Shown: positions 23,851-37,260, counted from the stretch's first letter. The stretch: DNA of 64,000 nt from Hirundichthys speculiger (GCA_018398805.1 JAGFBZ010000290.1:1488001-1552000); one strand, 5' to 3'. The notes: a model not told the origin generated them from the letters alone. Numbers and translations are program-made.

Positions 23851-26800
23851 TGGTCTGCCATTTGGAGGTAGTAACAGAGCTTAAAGGGGGAGAAATGAGT
23901 GCTGGCAGTGTGTAAAGGCGTAACTGAGGTGCAAGTGTGGCTGCAAACTTCATGCAGAGGATCAAATGAAAACATCACAGGGACAGAGAGAGACAACCCA
24001 GTGGGCCATCTGACAATACCGTTCAGGTCCACTGATGAGCAAGCTAAAGATAAAAGCTAAAAAGATATATAACATATGTATCACTATGTTTTCAATCACA
24101 ATAGCCAGAGTGGCAGAAACTGGTCTGCACTGGTCATATTGTGAACTTTGTCTACTGACTTGAGGCATTAGCTGCTCAGTGAATCCTTCTGCCGTGCACA
24201 GGAACCTGGAGCAGCTTTCATCAGCGTCTCTCTCCTGCTGAATCTCCCTCCTGCAGATACCGTAACATCAAAAACTCCAGCAGCGACAGGGAAACAGGGG
24301 CACTGCCTGCAGGCAATGACCAGAAACATTAGAGACTTGTTGCTGGCTGTGGACTGCAAAGCAGAGAAAAGGGATCATCTTTAGATCACTGAATGCTGTA
24401 ATGCTTTGTGAAAGCACACACTGGGGAGGGACTGTTGTGCTTTCATGGGGTTATCGTGAATACACAGCTGGAGGGTGGAAGCAGAAAGAAGAGGGCCCAT
24501 GTAGTGTGACTGCTGTGAAAAAGTGGCGAAGAGAGGCACTGCAATGTCCAGAAAAAGAAAATAATGTGGTATTTAAATGTTAAAGCATATAGACCTCTCC
24601 AGGTACAGTCTGGAAATCATGAACATAACAGTATATTTGTTTTCATTAAAATGTGATACTAACAATGAAGTTTATTGTTCAAAATTTCACCAGTGTACAT
24701 AGTTTTATTGTCTTCCTGCTGTTAAGATGAATAATGAATTAAATAAAATATTCTCTGTGTGTTACTGGAGGCTTGTCTTTCTTTAATAAGAAAGTTTGCT
24801 AGTTTGGTCTGGATGGATTATGTGTAGGGTGACTGTTTTGTTGTGTCTGTGTATTACCAAAAAACCAAAACAAAAAAATCAGCCAACAGTGTTATCCTCC
24901 TGGGTTTTTTTTCTGTGTGATTTTATCTGAATGGAATTCACTTTAGTTATCCATCATTGTTGCATTTGTAGTTGTGTCTGTGTCTGTGTGGAGCTCTCCT
25001 ACCATCTGAGAGGCAGTGTGGGAATAAATGCTGACTTTTTCACCTCTTTCTGTCACCAGATAATTAACATCAACATGAGTGAAATGAAAAGAGAAAGAGA
25101 CTATTTCAAAAGTGAGCATAAAAAGGAGGATGTGACAGTTACTTGTAGAAATGCAGGATTTCAGTTGTGTTTGGGTAAAAAAAAAAAAAAGTGATGAAGG
25201 GAATTTACAGAACAGAGGAAGAAAAATGCATTAATAACAAATGGCCTGAAAATACAGCCCGCATTCAGACTGTAAACCTGTCACAGGCAGTGTGAACATT
25301 TTCAGTAAGATGCAGATCCTTGATTCAGTGCAGAGAAAGTTGTTTTTTTTATACTGTGGGGAATGTGACTTTAAGTATGATTGCAGCTTCAAATTTCTCT
25401 GCTGTCTGGTTTTGTAAATTAGACTTAATCCACTCTCAACTTTGCCCTCTTTAAAGCACAAACAAAAAAGAAGAAAAGAAGAAAGACCTATTGATCACAA
25501 AGATGCACAGCAGAGGAACTGCAGAAGTGTTTTTAGAAGCTTTACACTTTCTGAAACAGGTTTTTTTTCCTCTCTCTGCATTTGAAATTGTCACCTTTTA
25601 AATCTATTACATCTCACGTGAATTCAAGCTGATTGCAGCCACAGTTAATCTCTAAGGAGCAAACCAGTGATCTGCATTCACCATCTCTTGACACGTGAAG
25701 CACCTATTACTAAAAACCCCATAAATCACACTTGTGACTTTTATGACTTGTGGGGTTTTAGTAATCAGTGCTTCATATATTATTATCTATACTGCCAACA
25801 TATTCTCAAGACCTTTGGTCACTTTGTCTACGTGTTATATTAGTAGAAACATGAGTTTACAAAGTAGGATATTTGTGTCGTTTTCTTCTGTTTCTCAGTG
25901 GAAATTCAAACTACGTTTAGGGAAATGAAAGGTGAGAAAAGGACTGCAGTTCTGTGTTTTGCATATTTAGCCCCCTTCTCACCTCCTGGACAGTGTTTTA
26001 ACATCCAGGGAGCAATTACACATCCAGCCACAACTGAACCTGCTGTGACTAATTCAGCACATCAGTCCACCTCACTGGAAGTCTGTCTGTTCAGATTTAA
26101 CACCAGAGCCCTGTAAACACTCATGTTTCCTTTAAAATAAATAGATTATTTTCATTCATCAGTTTTACTCTCTTTTAGTGTAGTGTCTTGATAATTTGTC
26201 GATTTAAATGTGCCTGACATATTATGAATAACCAATCAATATGTGTTTGCTTCAATTAAACCACTAAGAGAGCTCATTTTCATATTTTGAACCAGTGCAC
26301 AAAAATATCATAAACAGATATTGCAGTTAGCCATGTTCTCGTTCACACTAATATCTGCCTTAGCATCTGAGGTTTATATTTGAGGCTTCTGTCTTTATTT
26401 GCAAAACTGGCTTTGCCAGCACTGAAGACCATTTGTCATGAGGAAGGCACAGTTTGTTGTAGTAAATCTGTTTCTTCTTTGTGTCTAAGCTCCAATTTCT
26501 GTGGAGCTGTCAAGGGACTCTTCCTGAAAACAGGATTTAGACAATTTCCTCAAACTGTCATCCCAGAAGCTCCACTATTATATTGTAGAAGTGAAGAATT
26601 GTGTGATAGCTGTAGGCAAAATGTGTACTTTCCTTTATGAAACATTGACCCCATGAGAGAACATTTTATTTCATTTCGTCTTTTAAGAGACTGCACTGTG
26701 TATTTTCTTTTGACATGAACTTGTAGTGTGGCCTGCTGCAAAGCAGCTACGTCGATGCGACTGACCAATAAATTATAGCTAATATTAACAGAGATCTGTA

Positions 26801-29059
26801 ATGTACTAAGTACGACCAGGTCAGGTTAACACATCTGGACGGGCAGATTATCAAATACCACATAATTCCAGTCATATGTCGTACAGGTCACAGAGAGTTA
26901 CATGAGAGACATGGCATGTCATAGTGTAAGGGAACATTTTTAATCCACACATCACAGATTAAAGGATTTAAACAGAAGTGAAGTCACAAATATTCAAAGC
27001 TCCAAGCCTCTTTTTTCTTCCTTTGAAGTCAATACTCAAAGCTAAAGCAATGTTCAGACAACATGCAAACTATGATTTACCTCAATTTCATTGTGACAAA
27101 GTCAATCAGTAGTTTTATGATGTTGTAGTGAAAGTTTTTGTTCCAACTGTGTCCAAGTGCTACTCATGATATTATTAAGTATCATATTATAGCTCTAAGA
27201 TCTTTACTACACTGAAGTGGAGACGAGTTGGACATTTCTAGTCATTTCTTTGTCTTATCTAGGATACTTCTATGATTGCTGGAAGTACGACCAGCAGAAA
27301 GCACACTGAGTACTTGAAACATTTAATCTAACGTGCATCATTATTTACTCATTTACTATTTAAAAAATGTTTTAATTCTAAACTAAGTATTATAGCCAGA
27401 GATGAGAAAGTATCATTATTTGACAGCTGATGATTTGTTGCTCGGCAACATTCACATCATATTTCTCTCTTAAAACACAGCAGCCTGTGCAAACTTACTG
27501 GAAACAGTTTAGAGCTCCATAAATATACCCCCCTTTCGCAAAGAAAAAGTCAAATCTAGTTAACTTAATTAAGAATGAATCAAGAATTTAGAGTAAAAAC
27601 TGAATTCACAACACACCAAGTTAGCAACAAAATATACAAAGGAAATACATTTTAATATTTGCCTTTCAACCACAATTTTTTTCCATTTTATTTGGTTTAA
27701 CTCAGTTGTTTTAGTCATCAATTTAGTTGATTGCGACAATTGCTATAATTGTGGCACATGCTGTGAAACACGCTTTGTCTTTGCTAAATGTGATAATGAA
27801 CTGGTTCCACCTGACTTTCTAAATCCAGTTTACTAAATCAGGGCCTCAAAATTTTGTGTTAAACCTCAATGCTGTCTGGTCAACTGTGAAAAATTCCTGA
27901 ACAACTGTCAAATTTTGCATCATTTTGAAACATTTTCTGCCTTCCCAGACACGTCTTTACCACGATGCGCCCAGGAGTAAATCTGTGTCTGTGTGTAGCC
28001 ACTGGAGCCTTTTCACTGACACGGAAATATAATCCTGGTGTTTAAATCGGACTGGATTTTTGAAGAAAGGGGTCTTTGAAGGAAAAAGATATCAGTTAAT
28101 TATAATACTCCAATTGAAATTGTGTCAATTAAATGACCTTCAACTGAATCAATGAACTCTGTTTGAAATAGAGGACACAACATCCTTTTACACAGAAGTT
28201 TTGTTCTTTCCTCCTTGCAGGCTTTTGAAGAGAGTGGAGGTAAAGCCAGGTAATAGAGATGTCTATTTGCTGCCCTGTTACTCTCATGCCTGTATGCTTG
28301 TGCGTCATTCACTCCTCAGGAGACCACATCTTTATCTCTCTTTTGTCTCCTGCTCCCTCGCTGAACACCTTAAAACCAAATCAATTTAAAGGCACTCTGT
28401 TGATGATGGCATTTATCCACGGCATCAGAGCACAATGAAAGACTCCAGGCCTCTCGCCTCAGTACTTTCTTCTGCTTTTATCAGTCCTGTCTTTTCATGC
28501 AGCCACCATTTTCTTCCATCTGTCCTTCTGCCTATCCCTCAGTACTAGTCCTCTGTCATTTTCTCTTTCAACCGCTCGTGCCTCCTCAATGTCAGTCTGT
28601 TGGTCTCTCTGAGAAGCTCAGTCGAATAAACCCGTTTTTGAATACGTTTTCTACCAGTTGCTTCTTAAAATACTCTGGGAAAGGTCAAGGAATCACAAAT
28701 ACCAGAATACACTGCAGAGACATGATTGAAGAGCCATGTTCCTATGACCTTGGAAAAGTCCTGTACATTTTAGTTCTGTTCATATAATCCCAATTTTTAA
28801 AAGCCCAGTCAAGGATGCCAGCAGATTGCACAAAATCTTTGCTTCAGTTCAGTCCCCTCACTCCAATCTGAGCATGTACAGAGTGGGAGGTTACAATGAG
28901 AGAGGAGGAGCTCAGTTTCAAACGAAAAAGACCTCCAGTAAAGCAGGAAAGGTGACCATCTGCTTCAACCTGGTGGGCCTTGAGAGGACAGGACAGAAAT
29001 GTCAAGACTCGCATTATGAGAAAAACAGAAACACAAAATTAAGCCCAGAAATACATACA
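23851..29059. other. Unannotated sequence, no gene seen
   Basis: The longest quiet stretch in the window. Apart from short homopolymers (for example A14 at 25177-25190) I find no tandem repeat, transposon end or coding motif. Short open frames are scattered on both strands without recognisable content. Confidence 0.4.
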
Positions 29060-29400
29060 TTAAAGGTAAAAAGACTAGAGTGAGGAGAAAGCCCAGTGCT
29101 TCATGGGAGGTCGAGGGTACCTGAGCCCTGTAACTGCTTTATTAACAATGAATGTTTTAAGCCTAATCTTGAAGGTAGGGATAATGTCTGCATCCTGATC
29201 ACAAACTGGGAGCTGGTTCCCCATGTAAAATAGAAAGGAGGCCACTAACTGAAGGCCCTGCCTCCAATCATCTTTTTGGAAACTCTCCGGAACCACAAGT
29301 AAGCCAACAGAGAAAAGTGCTGCTTTGGAATAAAATGGACTAATCTTCAAGATTACAACAGAGCTTGGCCCTTAAGGGCCTCAGATTCAAAGGAGAAAAT
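29060..29400. repeat. Teleost interspersed repeat (unclassified)
   Basis: Contains gttttaagcctaatcttgaa, aaactgggagctggttccc, aactgaaggccctgcctcc and gaaccacaagtaagccaaca in that order. I recall this series as a very common percomorph interspersed repeat, but not its class with certainty. The copy is moderately diverged, and its boundaries are approximate. Confidence 0.6.
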
Positions 29401-31692
29401 GTTTAACTTCATACATACTATTAGGATGAAATTATAACTCTTTTCCTAATTAATCAATTACCCAAGTATTTGTATTATAATTCCAGCATCACTAGAGTGT
29501 AAGTCTTTTGGTTTTCCATTTATCTGGTGTAAAATATCCTTTCTTCCAAATATTATTTCTTTCTTGGAATTTCAATGTCAAATGCACCTTTTTTTAAATC
29601 TTCTTCTTCTTCTTTTCTTTTATGACCTTGCCCTCGGTGGTACAGAGCAAGAAGGTAATATTTCAGAGGAAGTTAGAATGAAACGTAGTGTAACATCAGA
29701 GAACATTATAAATGATGTTAGGAAACTTGAATATTCATAATGATCCTAGAGAGACTGTGGAAACAGCAGTTGCATTTTCTGTTGCTGAAAACTGAAAATA
29801 ACACACAAAGTTGTGTTGTCTTGTCATTGTGTTGAATTTGAAACCTCCTTTGTGATTATCTGCAGAACACAAACTATTGATGGACCACTTACTCAGATGG
29901 CAGATTGAATGGCATTTTGAGATAATTGGCATTGGCTAATTATATCACACCATGGACTGGTGATTATTTCAGAAGGCTATCAAATACAAAATGAATGCAG
30001 ATGTGTGTAGACAGCCACTCCAGTGAAGATGCTTTGAAACAATGTTTGTGATTGCCTGTGGATATTTATTTAGTTGAAGCATTTATTTTTATCTAAAAAA
30101 AAAAAAACTGCTCAGCAAATGAGTGCAATATAGAATAAGTGTTGTAGACACAATAGTGTTTTTTAAATTCAATAAAAATGTTTGACTGGCTGTTGTTAGT
30201 TTAATGTATATAATCCACTACAAAAAGACAACATGACATTAAACAAACTGAACATTAAAAAGCCCAGATTTGTTTGATTTTAAAAGGACTGCATCTTTAT
30301 TTTTTTCTTTTTTCCCCCCAGTTTTTTGCTATTCAGTACACACATATATGGATAATCTCCAAACAAACCAAAGCATCGGACATTGTCAGCCAAACTAATG
30401 GGACCGGTTGATGTGGAAAATGATTTAAAATGACCAAATATGGAGGTATTGCTTCCATCTAAGGGTAGTAAAATTCATTTTACATCTTAGAATCCTGTTT
30501 GGGAAGGTGCAGAGATGATGGTTGTCTGCTGTGCACATGCTAGATCTCTGTGTTTTCATAATAAGAAGAGTAGAGGCAGCTGCCCTTTGTTTGAAAAAGA
30601 GAAAAAGCATCTGAGCTTAGCTTTTCTCTCAGCAATAATCAGCTGCAATTTCCAAAGGATTGGCTTCCAAGCTGTCTGGCCTAGGTCATTTTTTAAAATC
30701 TATATCTTTTAAAGCTTTAAGGAGCTCCTCACTAGAAATAGTGTTGAAAAAAAAATAAAAGTGCCTATCAAGGCACTACAGATGAGATATATCAAAGACG
30801 TAGGATTTTAACAATGTGAAACTGAGGCAGTCTAGATTAATCAGGCACAGTCCTTATTAACATATCTAACAGCATGCTTTTTGCTCTTAATATGAGTGGA
30901 AATGGGTTAAAAGAAAGCTTGAAAAAGCACTGCGCCATGATAGAAATGTTATCCACACTTTAAATAAAACACAATTTGTCAAATTTTTATGACCTACATT
31001 TACGAGAGTGGCTTTATTAAGAGAAATAAGAGACAATTCCACATGATGAATTGGCATTGGAGATGTGAGCATAGTTTTGACTCTGTTAGTGAATTAGTGA
31101 TTAAGATTGCTGCAATTAAACACTTCCTGGTTATTTTGGGCTCCTCTATGTCCTACTCACCCTCTAGACAAAAAGCTGGTAGTAACAGACTTCAGATCAT
31201 TTTATTATACAATGATGTTCACAGCAGCATGAAAATCATTGGCTTTTTTTTTCTCCTTTTTTTGACATCTGTGTGTGATGTTTGTGTAGAGAACAAAAGC
31301 AGACTATGGACCATTTTTCAGATGAAGCTTTTTTCATATACAGAACTTGCAAAGTTGTGGGAGTGTGGGAGACTTAATTAGTTTGTCAAATCTTCAGCTT
31401 CTATCTAGCAATTTTTCATAGCTTTTTACTTCAGAAAAAAATGATATAAAAAATGGAAAGAGGCTCATCTATCCTAGAAATGAATTTGTCCTTAAAAAAA
31501 AAGCATAAAGGCTTAATGTATTCTCATGCTCAGAATGATTTTAGTTTTGAGCAAAATGCCAAATCACAAATTGATGTCACAGTACACTTCTTCCTTATAC
31601 CTCTCTAAAGTTCCCCACCTACTTGAAACATGTAAATATTGATATTTTTATTGTTTAATTATACAGATGAAAGAACCTATGAGCTGGCCACA
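29401..31692. other. Unannotated sequence, no gene seen
   Basis: AT-rich, with a TTC run near 29601-29620 and an A12 run near 30097. No gene or element is recognised. Confidence 0.4.
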
Positions 31693-31736
31693 GGGTTGGG
31701 GTGGGGGGTGGGGGGTGGGGTTGCTGGTATGGGGGT
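31693..31736 (+). repeat. G-rich GGGGTG/GGGGGGTG tract
   Basis: Contains several runs of four to six G separated by single T bases (about 31698-31720). This fits a plus-strand G-quadruplex motif. It sits exactly where the Tc1 copy loses its 5' half. Confidence 0.8.
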
Positions 31737-32813
31737 CAGCAGGACCGGTATCGGCTCCTTTGAGCAAGGAGGAGCAGGAGGAGCACTGCCAGAGCTCTAC
31801 AAAATGACCTCCAGCAGGCCACTGGTGTGAATGTCTCTGACCAAACAATCAGAAACAGACTTCATGAGGGTGGCCTGAGGGCCCGACGTCCTCTAGTGGG
31901 CCCTGTGCTCACTGCCCGGCACCATGGAGCTCGATTGGCATTTGCCACAGAACACCGGAATTGGCAAGTCCGCCACTGGCGCCCTGTGCTTTTCACAGAT
32001 GAGAGCAGGTTCACCCTGAGCACATGTGACAGACATGAAAGGGTCTGGAGAATCTGTGGAGAACGTTATCCTGCCTTAACATCGTTCAGCATGACCGGTT
32101 TGGTGGTGGGTCAGTGATGGTCTGGGGAGGCATATCCATGGAGGGACGCACAGACCTATACAGGCTAGACAACGGCACCCTGACTGCCATTAGGTATCGG
32201 GATGAAATCCTTGCACCCATTGTCAGACCCTATGCTGGTGCAGTGGGTCCTGGGTTCCTCCTGGTGCACGACAATGCCCGGCCTCATGTGGCGAGAGTAT
32301 GCAGGCAGTTCTGGAGGATGAAGGGATTGATACCATTGATTGGCCCCCACGCTCGCCTGACCTAAATCCAATAGAACACCTCTGGGACATTATGTTTCGA
32401 TCCATCCGACGCCGCCAGGTTGCACCTCAGACTGTCCAGGAGCTCAGTGATGCCCTGGTCCAGATCTGGGAGGAGATACCCCAGGACGCCTCCGTCGTCT
32501 CATTAGGAGCATGCCCCGACGTTGTCAGGCATGCATACATGCACGTGGGGGCCATACAAATTACTGAATACCATTTTGAGTTGCTGCAATGGAATTTCAG
32601 CAAAATGGACTAGCCTGCCACATCATTTTTTCACTGTAATTTCTTTAAATTCAGCCCTCTGTAGGTTGATAATTTACATTTCCATCAAATGACGTGGCAT
32701 CCTTTTGTTCCTAACACATCACCCAGTCCATATCAGTATAAATAAACAGCATAATTTTTTTTCCCATTGAGATCTGATGTGTTTTCAAAGTGTTCCTTTA
32801 ATTTTTTTGAGCA

Positions 32814-32817
<4 letters not shown>
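31735..32817 (+). pseudogene. 5'-truncated Tc1 transposase and right terminal repeat
   Basis: This is the 3' two-thirds of a Tc1/mariner element. The DDE catalytic triad can be placed: FTDESRF (Asp codon 31998-32000), VHDNARPH (Asp codon 32270-32272) and SPDLNPIEHLWD (Glu codon 32374-32376). The gap between the second Asp and the Glu is 101 nt, one less than the 102 nt of a D34E family, so a single base is lost near 32310. A second frameshift lies near 32075-32085, between ERYPA and the MVWGGIS motif. The frame ends with TAG after 32610. The right terminal repeat, read inward on the complement, contains cactgctcaaaaaaattaaa, closing at about 32817. The N-terminal helix-turn-helix region and the left terminal repeat are missing upstream of about 31735, where a G-rich tract takes over. 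The catalytic core is otherwise well preserved. Confidence 0.9.

Positions 32818-32899
<82 letters not shown>
32815..32899. repeat. (TA)n microsatellite next to Tc1 end
   Basis: About 42 perfect TA units. They start at the TA target site of the Tc1 copy and run up to the start of the next element. Tc1 elements insert at TA, so the tract could pre-date the insertion or have expanded from the duplicated TA. Confidence 0.97.
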
Positions 32900-32902
<3 letters not shown>

Positions 32903-33570
32903 GAGTGCAACGGTACTCGGTGAAATACGGTATGGTTTGGTACGACCTGCACGGGACAACACAGGCTTTTATGTCCCGCGGTATTTATGTTCCAATAACT
33001 TTGCATTGGACTTGCATGTGAGCGTGCGTGCCTTTTTGCTGTTGAATACACCGGCGAGGGAGTGAAAACAGTTAACAGTTAACAGAACACAGTCTTCCAC
33101 CTCCCTAAACCCGCGGTCTTACCTGCGTAATATCCAGTTGTTACCAGTTGTGCGTCTTGGCACAGCTAATGTGCTTTTTAAAATACTGCAGAACGAATCA
33201 TTGGATGTGCATTTAAAAATCACGAACAATTAATATTCCTGTCCCTCCTCGACCACCGACAGTTTCAGACATATCAGAAATAAATTCCCACATCCAACCT
33301 TTTCCAACTTGACAAAGATCTCCTTGGTTTCCTCCACAGCAGACATCTGAATGAGATCATGCCACAGCTGTACAGACTGACGTGTCTGGCTGTGACTATT
33401 GTGACTATTGTGATGTGTAATTGAGAGGCAGAGCCGTTTGTGCACGTCCACTTTTACGTCCTCCTTTACACGCTGACATGCAAGTTGCACTTTCCGCAAA
33501 CTCGGTATCTTGCGATCGCGGGTAGCTGATGGTCTGAAACTGTACCGAATCCGTACCGAAACCGTGACAC
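32900..33570. mobile_element. hAT-type element sharing core with 22.1-23.4 kb
   Basis: The left end reads taggagtgcaacggtactcg followed by GGTA-rich sequence (acggtatggtttggtacgac), the style of a fish hAT terminus. From about 33090 the sequence matches the 22.15-23.45 kb element: aaacccgcggtcttacctgcg, then tactgcagaacgaatcattg, the hATC relic (cagctgtacagactgacgtg at 33365-33384), and cgcaaactcggtatcttgcg. After 33530 it changes to aactgtaccgaatccgtacc, which again resembles the GGTAC-rich terminus in reverse orientation. No clean right end or target duplication follows, so the right boundary is uncertain. Internal deletions leave no coding capacity. Confidence 0.65.
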
Positions 33571-36500
33571 AAAAACTGAAGTCAACTTTAAATTTCCACT
33601 CATTTAATGACAATGAACTGGCTACATGGCAAAAATTCAGGTCCATGTCTCTGTCCACCTCACCGCACCCCTGTCCATTCCTGCTCTCCTTTTGATACGT
33701 TCACCGATCCCAATCACTTTAGTCGGAGGTTCACATAACTCAGGGTTTTGGTAGCACTCACACTCACTGTTTTCTAATCAGGGAGTTTGAAAACAGCCTA
33801 AACATCACATCCACTATCGCCACACATGGTTACGTTTCTGAGGCTAACTTGGCACTGACCTGCTTTGGAAGGAGACATCTGGGGCAGTTGTGCTGACATG
33901 GGTTACATGTCCTTATTTATTAATGAAAACAATGCCAGAATGTAGAAGTGGTGTATGAATAATGACAATTTTACTGATTCCATAGAAATTGAGATGGTAA
34001 GTACCAACCAGGTGTTGATAGTCAGAGAAACAGCTGTTGCTCTTAATCAATCTATGAAAAATGATAAGGCCATGCAGAGCAATTTGAAGATCATCACTGT
34101 ACAATACAAAAGATCATTCAAGTGGAAAACTTTCAAGACTCGTGAAAAAAATGCCCTTAGGACAGATGCGACCAAAGTAGTGACATTTTGCCATAAAACA
34201 AAGCACCATGTTTGGTGAACATTGCATCTCAGGACTAAAACCTTATACCAGCTGTGAAGCACAGTGACAGAGGAGTGAATATTTAGACTTTGTTTCAAAG
34301 GCACCTCGTACTCATTGAGTTAACCTTCAGTTCCTCCGTAATAGTATTCCAGAGTCAATGTGTAGTAGTACAAGCTACTGAAACATGAGGCACACTTAGT
34401 TTTTATACACCAACTGCTTCTGAATTTTGGCTTAATGTTTGATCAATAAATAATACCAATACAATGTAATATACCATATGTTGTTATTTATCTGATGTTT
34501 AGAACTGACGAGGATCATACCCATATGTATAAACCTTAAATTTTTAAAAATGGGTGCTTTTCATTGCTTTTTTTTCCACATGTCTGTACAGCGAAAGCCT
34601 TCAAATATTGATTGCGTTTTTCATCGTCAGTGGTTATGTGCCGGCTGTTTCTCCTCATGCAGTTTAAGGATGTGTGTGTGTGTGTGTGTGTGCGCGTGTG
34701 TGCGCGCTTTGTGTATGTATGCATAAATGTGTGGGCGCCGTGTGTGCTCTTCACCAGCCCTTGCTGTGGGGGTGTCTGTTATTATTAGCACCTCTGTCAC
34801 CATGGAAACTATTCCAGTTACACTAATTGGCTTCATAACAAGAAGAGTGGGAACATGCTGAACAGGAAGAAATGGAGAAAAAAAAATGATGAAGAGATAA
34901 GAGAGTGTTATGGGCAGACAAAAAGTTAGAGGGCATTGGTTTTCCAGGGTGTAGAGTGAAGTTACAGAGACGAGAGAGAAAAGCCAGGCAAACTAGACCC
35001 TCCCCCTTATAACTCCACCACCAGAGTTTTTTAGAAAATAGCACACATAATCCCACGAAGGTGACACACTCTGGCATCTTCTGCTACATCTTAGTGTGTA
35101 AGTGTATGCATCTCTATTGTCTACTGTCACGAAGCGAGTGAGGCTATTGTAGCGATGCGCCACCATGGGTGATGTAACGCCAACTGTTAACGGCAGGGTC
35201 AGTCACTGGTTTTTATGGGACTGCACAGTCAAATTCACCAGAGGTATCAGAGCTGGCTCTCCTTAACGCATAAAGAGCACTTTACTGCAATTGTTTGTCC
35301 TGCAATTTCAGAAAAAGTATTTAACCAAGGCTGATTGTTGCGTAATTTTCTTTTATCTGTTGTTTGCCATCTCATTGTCTGAGTTGGTTTTAGGTTCACT
35401 CAGAAAACTCTCCCAAAGTAAAACAAAACTGCACATCAAGACCACCTGACACAAAACCGTCTTTAGAAATCGCTTCTTTTGCAGATTTTTTTTCCCTACA
35501 GTGTTTCAGTATAACTACAGTGATTTTATGCTCAGTTTGACCAAAGCAGCAAAACACAAGCAATTCAAAGTGACATACATCACAAGATGCATAGATAGAA
35601 GTAAACAGGCTGTACTTTAACTGAAGATGACACCGGCATTCTTTGTTAGCACTGGCTGGCTGTGAGCTCTGAAATGTGTCTCTGGCAGAGGGTCCATGCA
35701 TATTGGAGATAGACAGATGGCCTCAGCACTGAATATGGATGAGAGATCTGACACCAGAATTCAGACAGACAGCAAGGAAGGAGGAGAGAATAAAAGCGAG
35801 CAGGAGAAGGAAAGAAAAAAAAGGAGGAGGGGGCAAATAAGTTGAACCTGAGGTGGCAATTACATATCAGTAAATACATCTGTTCACAATAAGACTCCAT
35901 TTCCTCTTTCTCTTATCCCCTTCTATCCCTCGTCTGTCCACTGAGCCCCTGTCCGTCCCTGTGCCTACGGCTGGATGAATTATGAGGTTTAAATGAGCTG
36001 TACGTGATTGTGTGTGTGACCGTGATAATGCAGTATATTGTGGTTTTGTTTGTCTGTGAGTGGGCTGGAGGCCAAATGTGGGGGAGCGAGAGATGCAGTG
36101 CAACAGTCGCTGCTACGGCATCTGTCAGGTTCAAAAGTGTGAAGGTATTCTCCAGTGATACACAGAGGTTATTAAAAGACACACACTAACACATTCGTGT
36201 TTGTCATAAGTGGTAAAATAAACAGGTTGGAAAAAAAAAAAAACAACAAAGAGAACTCTCAAAGACAAAACGAGAATGGAGCCCGGGCCATGCAAATATA
36301 TAGTGAGTCCGACCAAATGGGCCTATGCTCAGGTGGAAACTACAGAATTATACGCCTGTGTGTGTAATTTACCATTTATACACTTAATTATTGTGTGGGT
36401 CTCTCTCACTGTGTAGTTCTGCTGCCAAGGCTAATGAGGTCTTTAGTAGAGGTGTTCGATTCTAGTCTGGAGGGAGTCGGCCAGAAATCCAACATGTTGC

Positions 36501-37252
36501 CACATTCTGTCAGCTCCTCTCTCAGTGGGAGAAGGAGATTGAAGGGAAGCAAAGGGAAAAGGACAGACAGATGGCAGATGAGAGAAAAAAAGGATGAAAA
36601 GAAGAAAGGGGGCAAAAACAGGAAAAAAGAGAGGATACATGGAAAGGAGGAAAGAGTGCTGTGAGGGTTAGTTTGATTAGATGAAAGGAGGCTATAATAG
36701 AAGAGAGGCAAGGACAATCGATGCTGACTTTTACTTTTTTATTGAACCAAATTTCAATAAACAAAGTAAAAATACTCTGAAGAAGAGAGTCCTTGGTGCT
36801 ACATGGATGTTTACACATATAAAATAATAAAGGATAGTAAAATCAATTTTATTTCAGTTAAATGCTTTCAAAATAATGAATAAATAGAGCATCCTTTTTC
36901 TCAAACTGTAGATCTCTGCAGCCCTTGTCTGACATGTTGTCTTTTAGCTCTGTCTTCATGTTCAGTACAAACTGCATGGTGTTGTTGCCACAAATCTGCG
37001 GTCCTTTATCATACAGTCTGAGATGTTCAGCGACGACCATCTCAAAGGTCTTGCATGCCAAAGACTGCCTGAGATGCTTCTACTGAAAAGCCAATTAAAA
37101 TGAAACATGAAATGATGTATTAATTAATGTGACTTGTCTCTTCTCCCTAACCATGACAGGGACCATATTCTCCTCTTTCACCACTTCTTTTCTGAAGTAT
37201 TTTTGCCACACATAAAAGCAACAACTAAAGTTCAGTTAATTTTCTTGTTTTG
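33571..37252. other. Unannotated sequence with GT and purine-rich tracts
   Basis: No gene is recognised. It holds a GT/GC alternating microsatellite at 34671-34709, a purine-rich block at 35760-35832 and another at 36520-36665. The latter gives antisense Phe/Ser/Leu-rich open frames with no family signature. A short CpG-containing stretch at 35125-35200 is unassigned. Confidence 0.45.
34671..34709. repeat. (GT)n microsatellite, Z-DNA-prone
   Basis: About 13 uninterrupted GT units followed by GC-containing alternating units (gcgcgtgtgtgcgcgc). Alternating purine-pyrimidine sequence of this kind is prone to form Z-DNA. Confidence 0.93.
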
Positions 37253-37260
37253 CTTATTAT

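Noticed and set aside
28205..28255. Pyrimidine tract, gcag and a possible micro-exon ending at gtaatag
   Set aside because: Too short and without homology to support an exon.
32767..33065. Open frames of 83-84 codons with long Ile-Tyr repeats
   Set aside because: They are translations of the (TA)n microsatellite.
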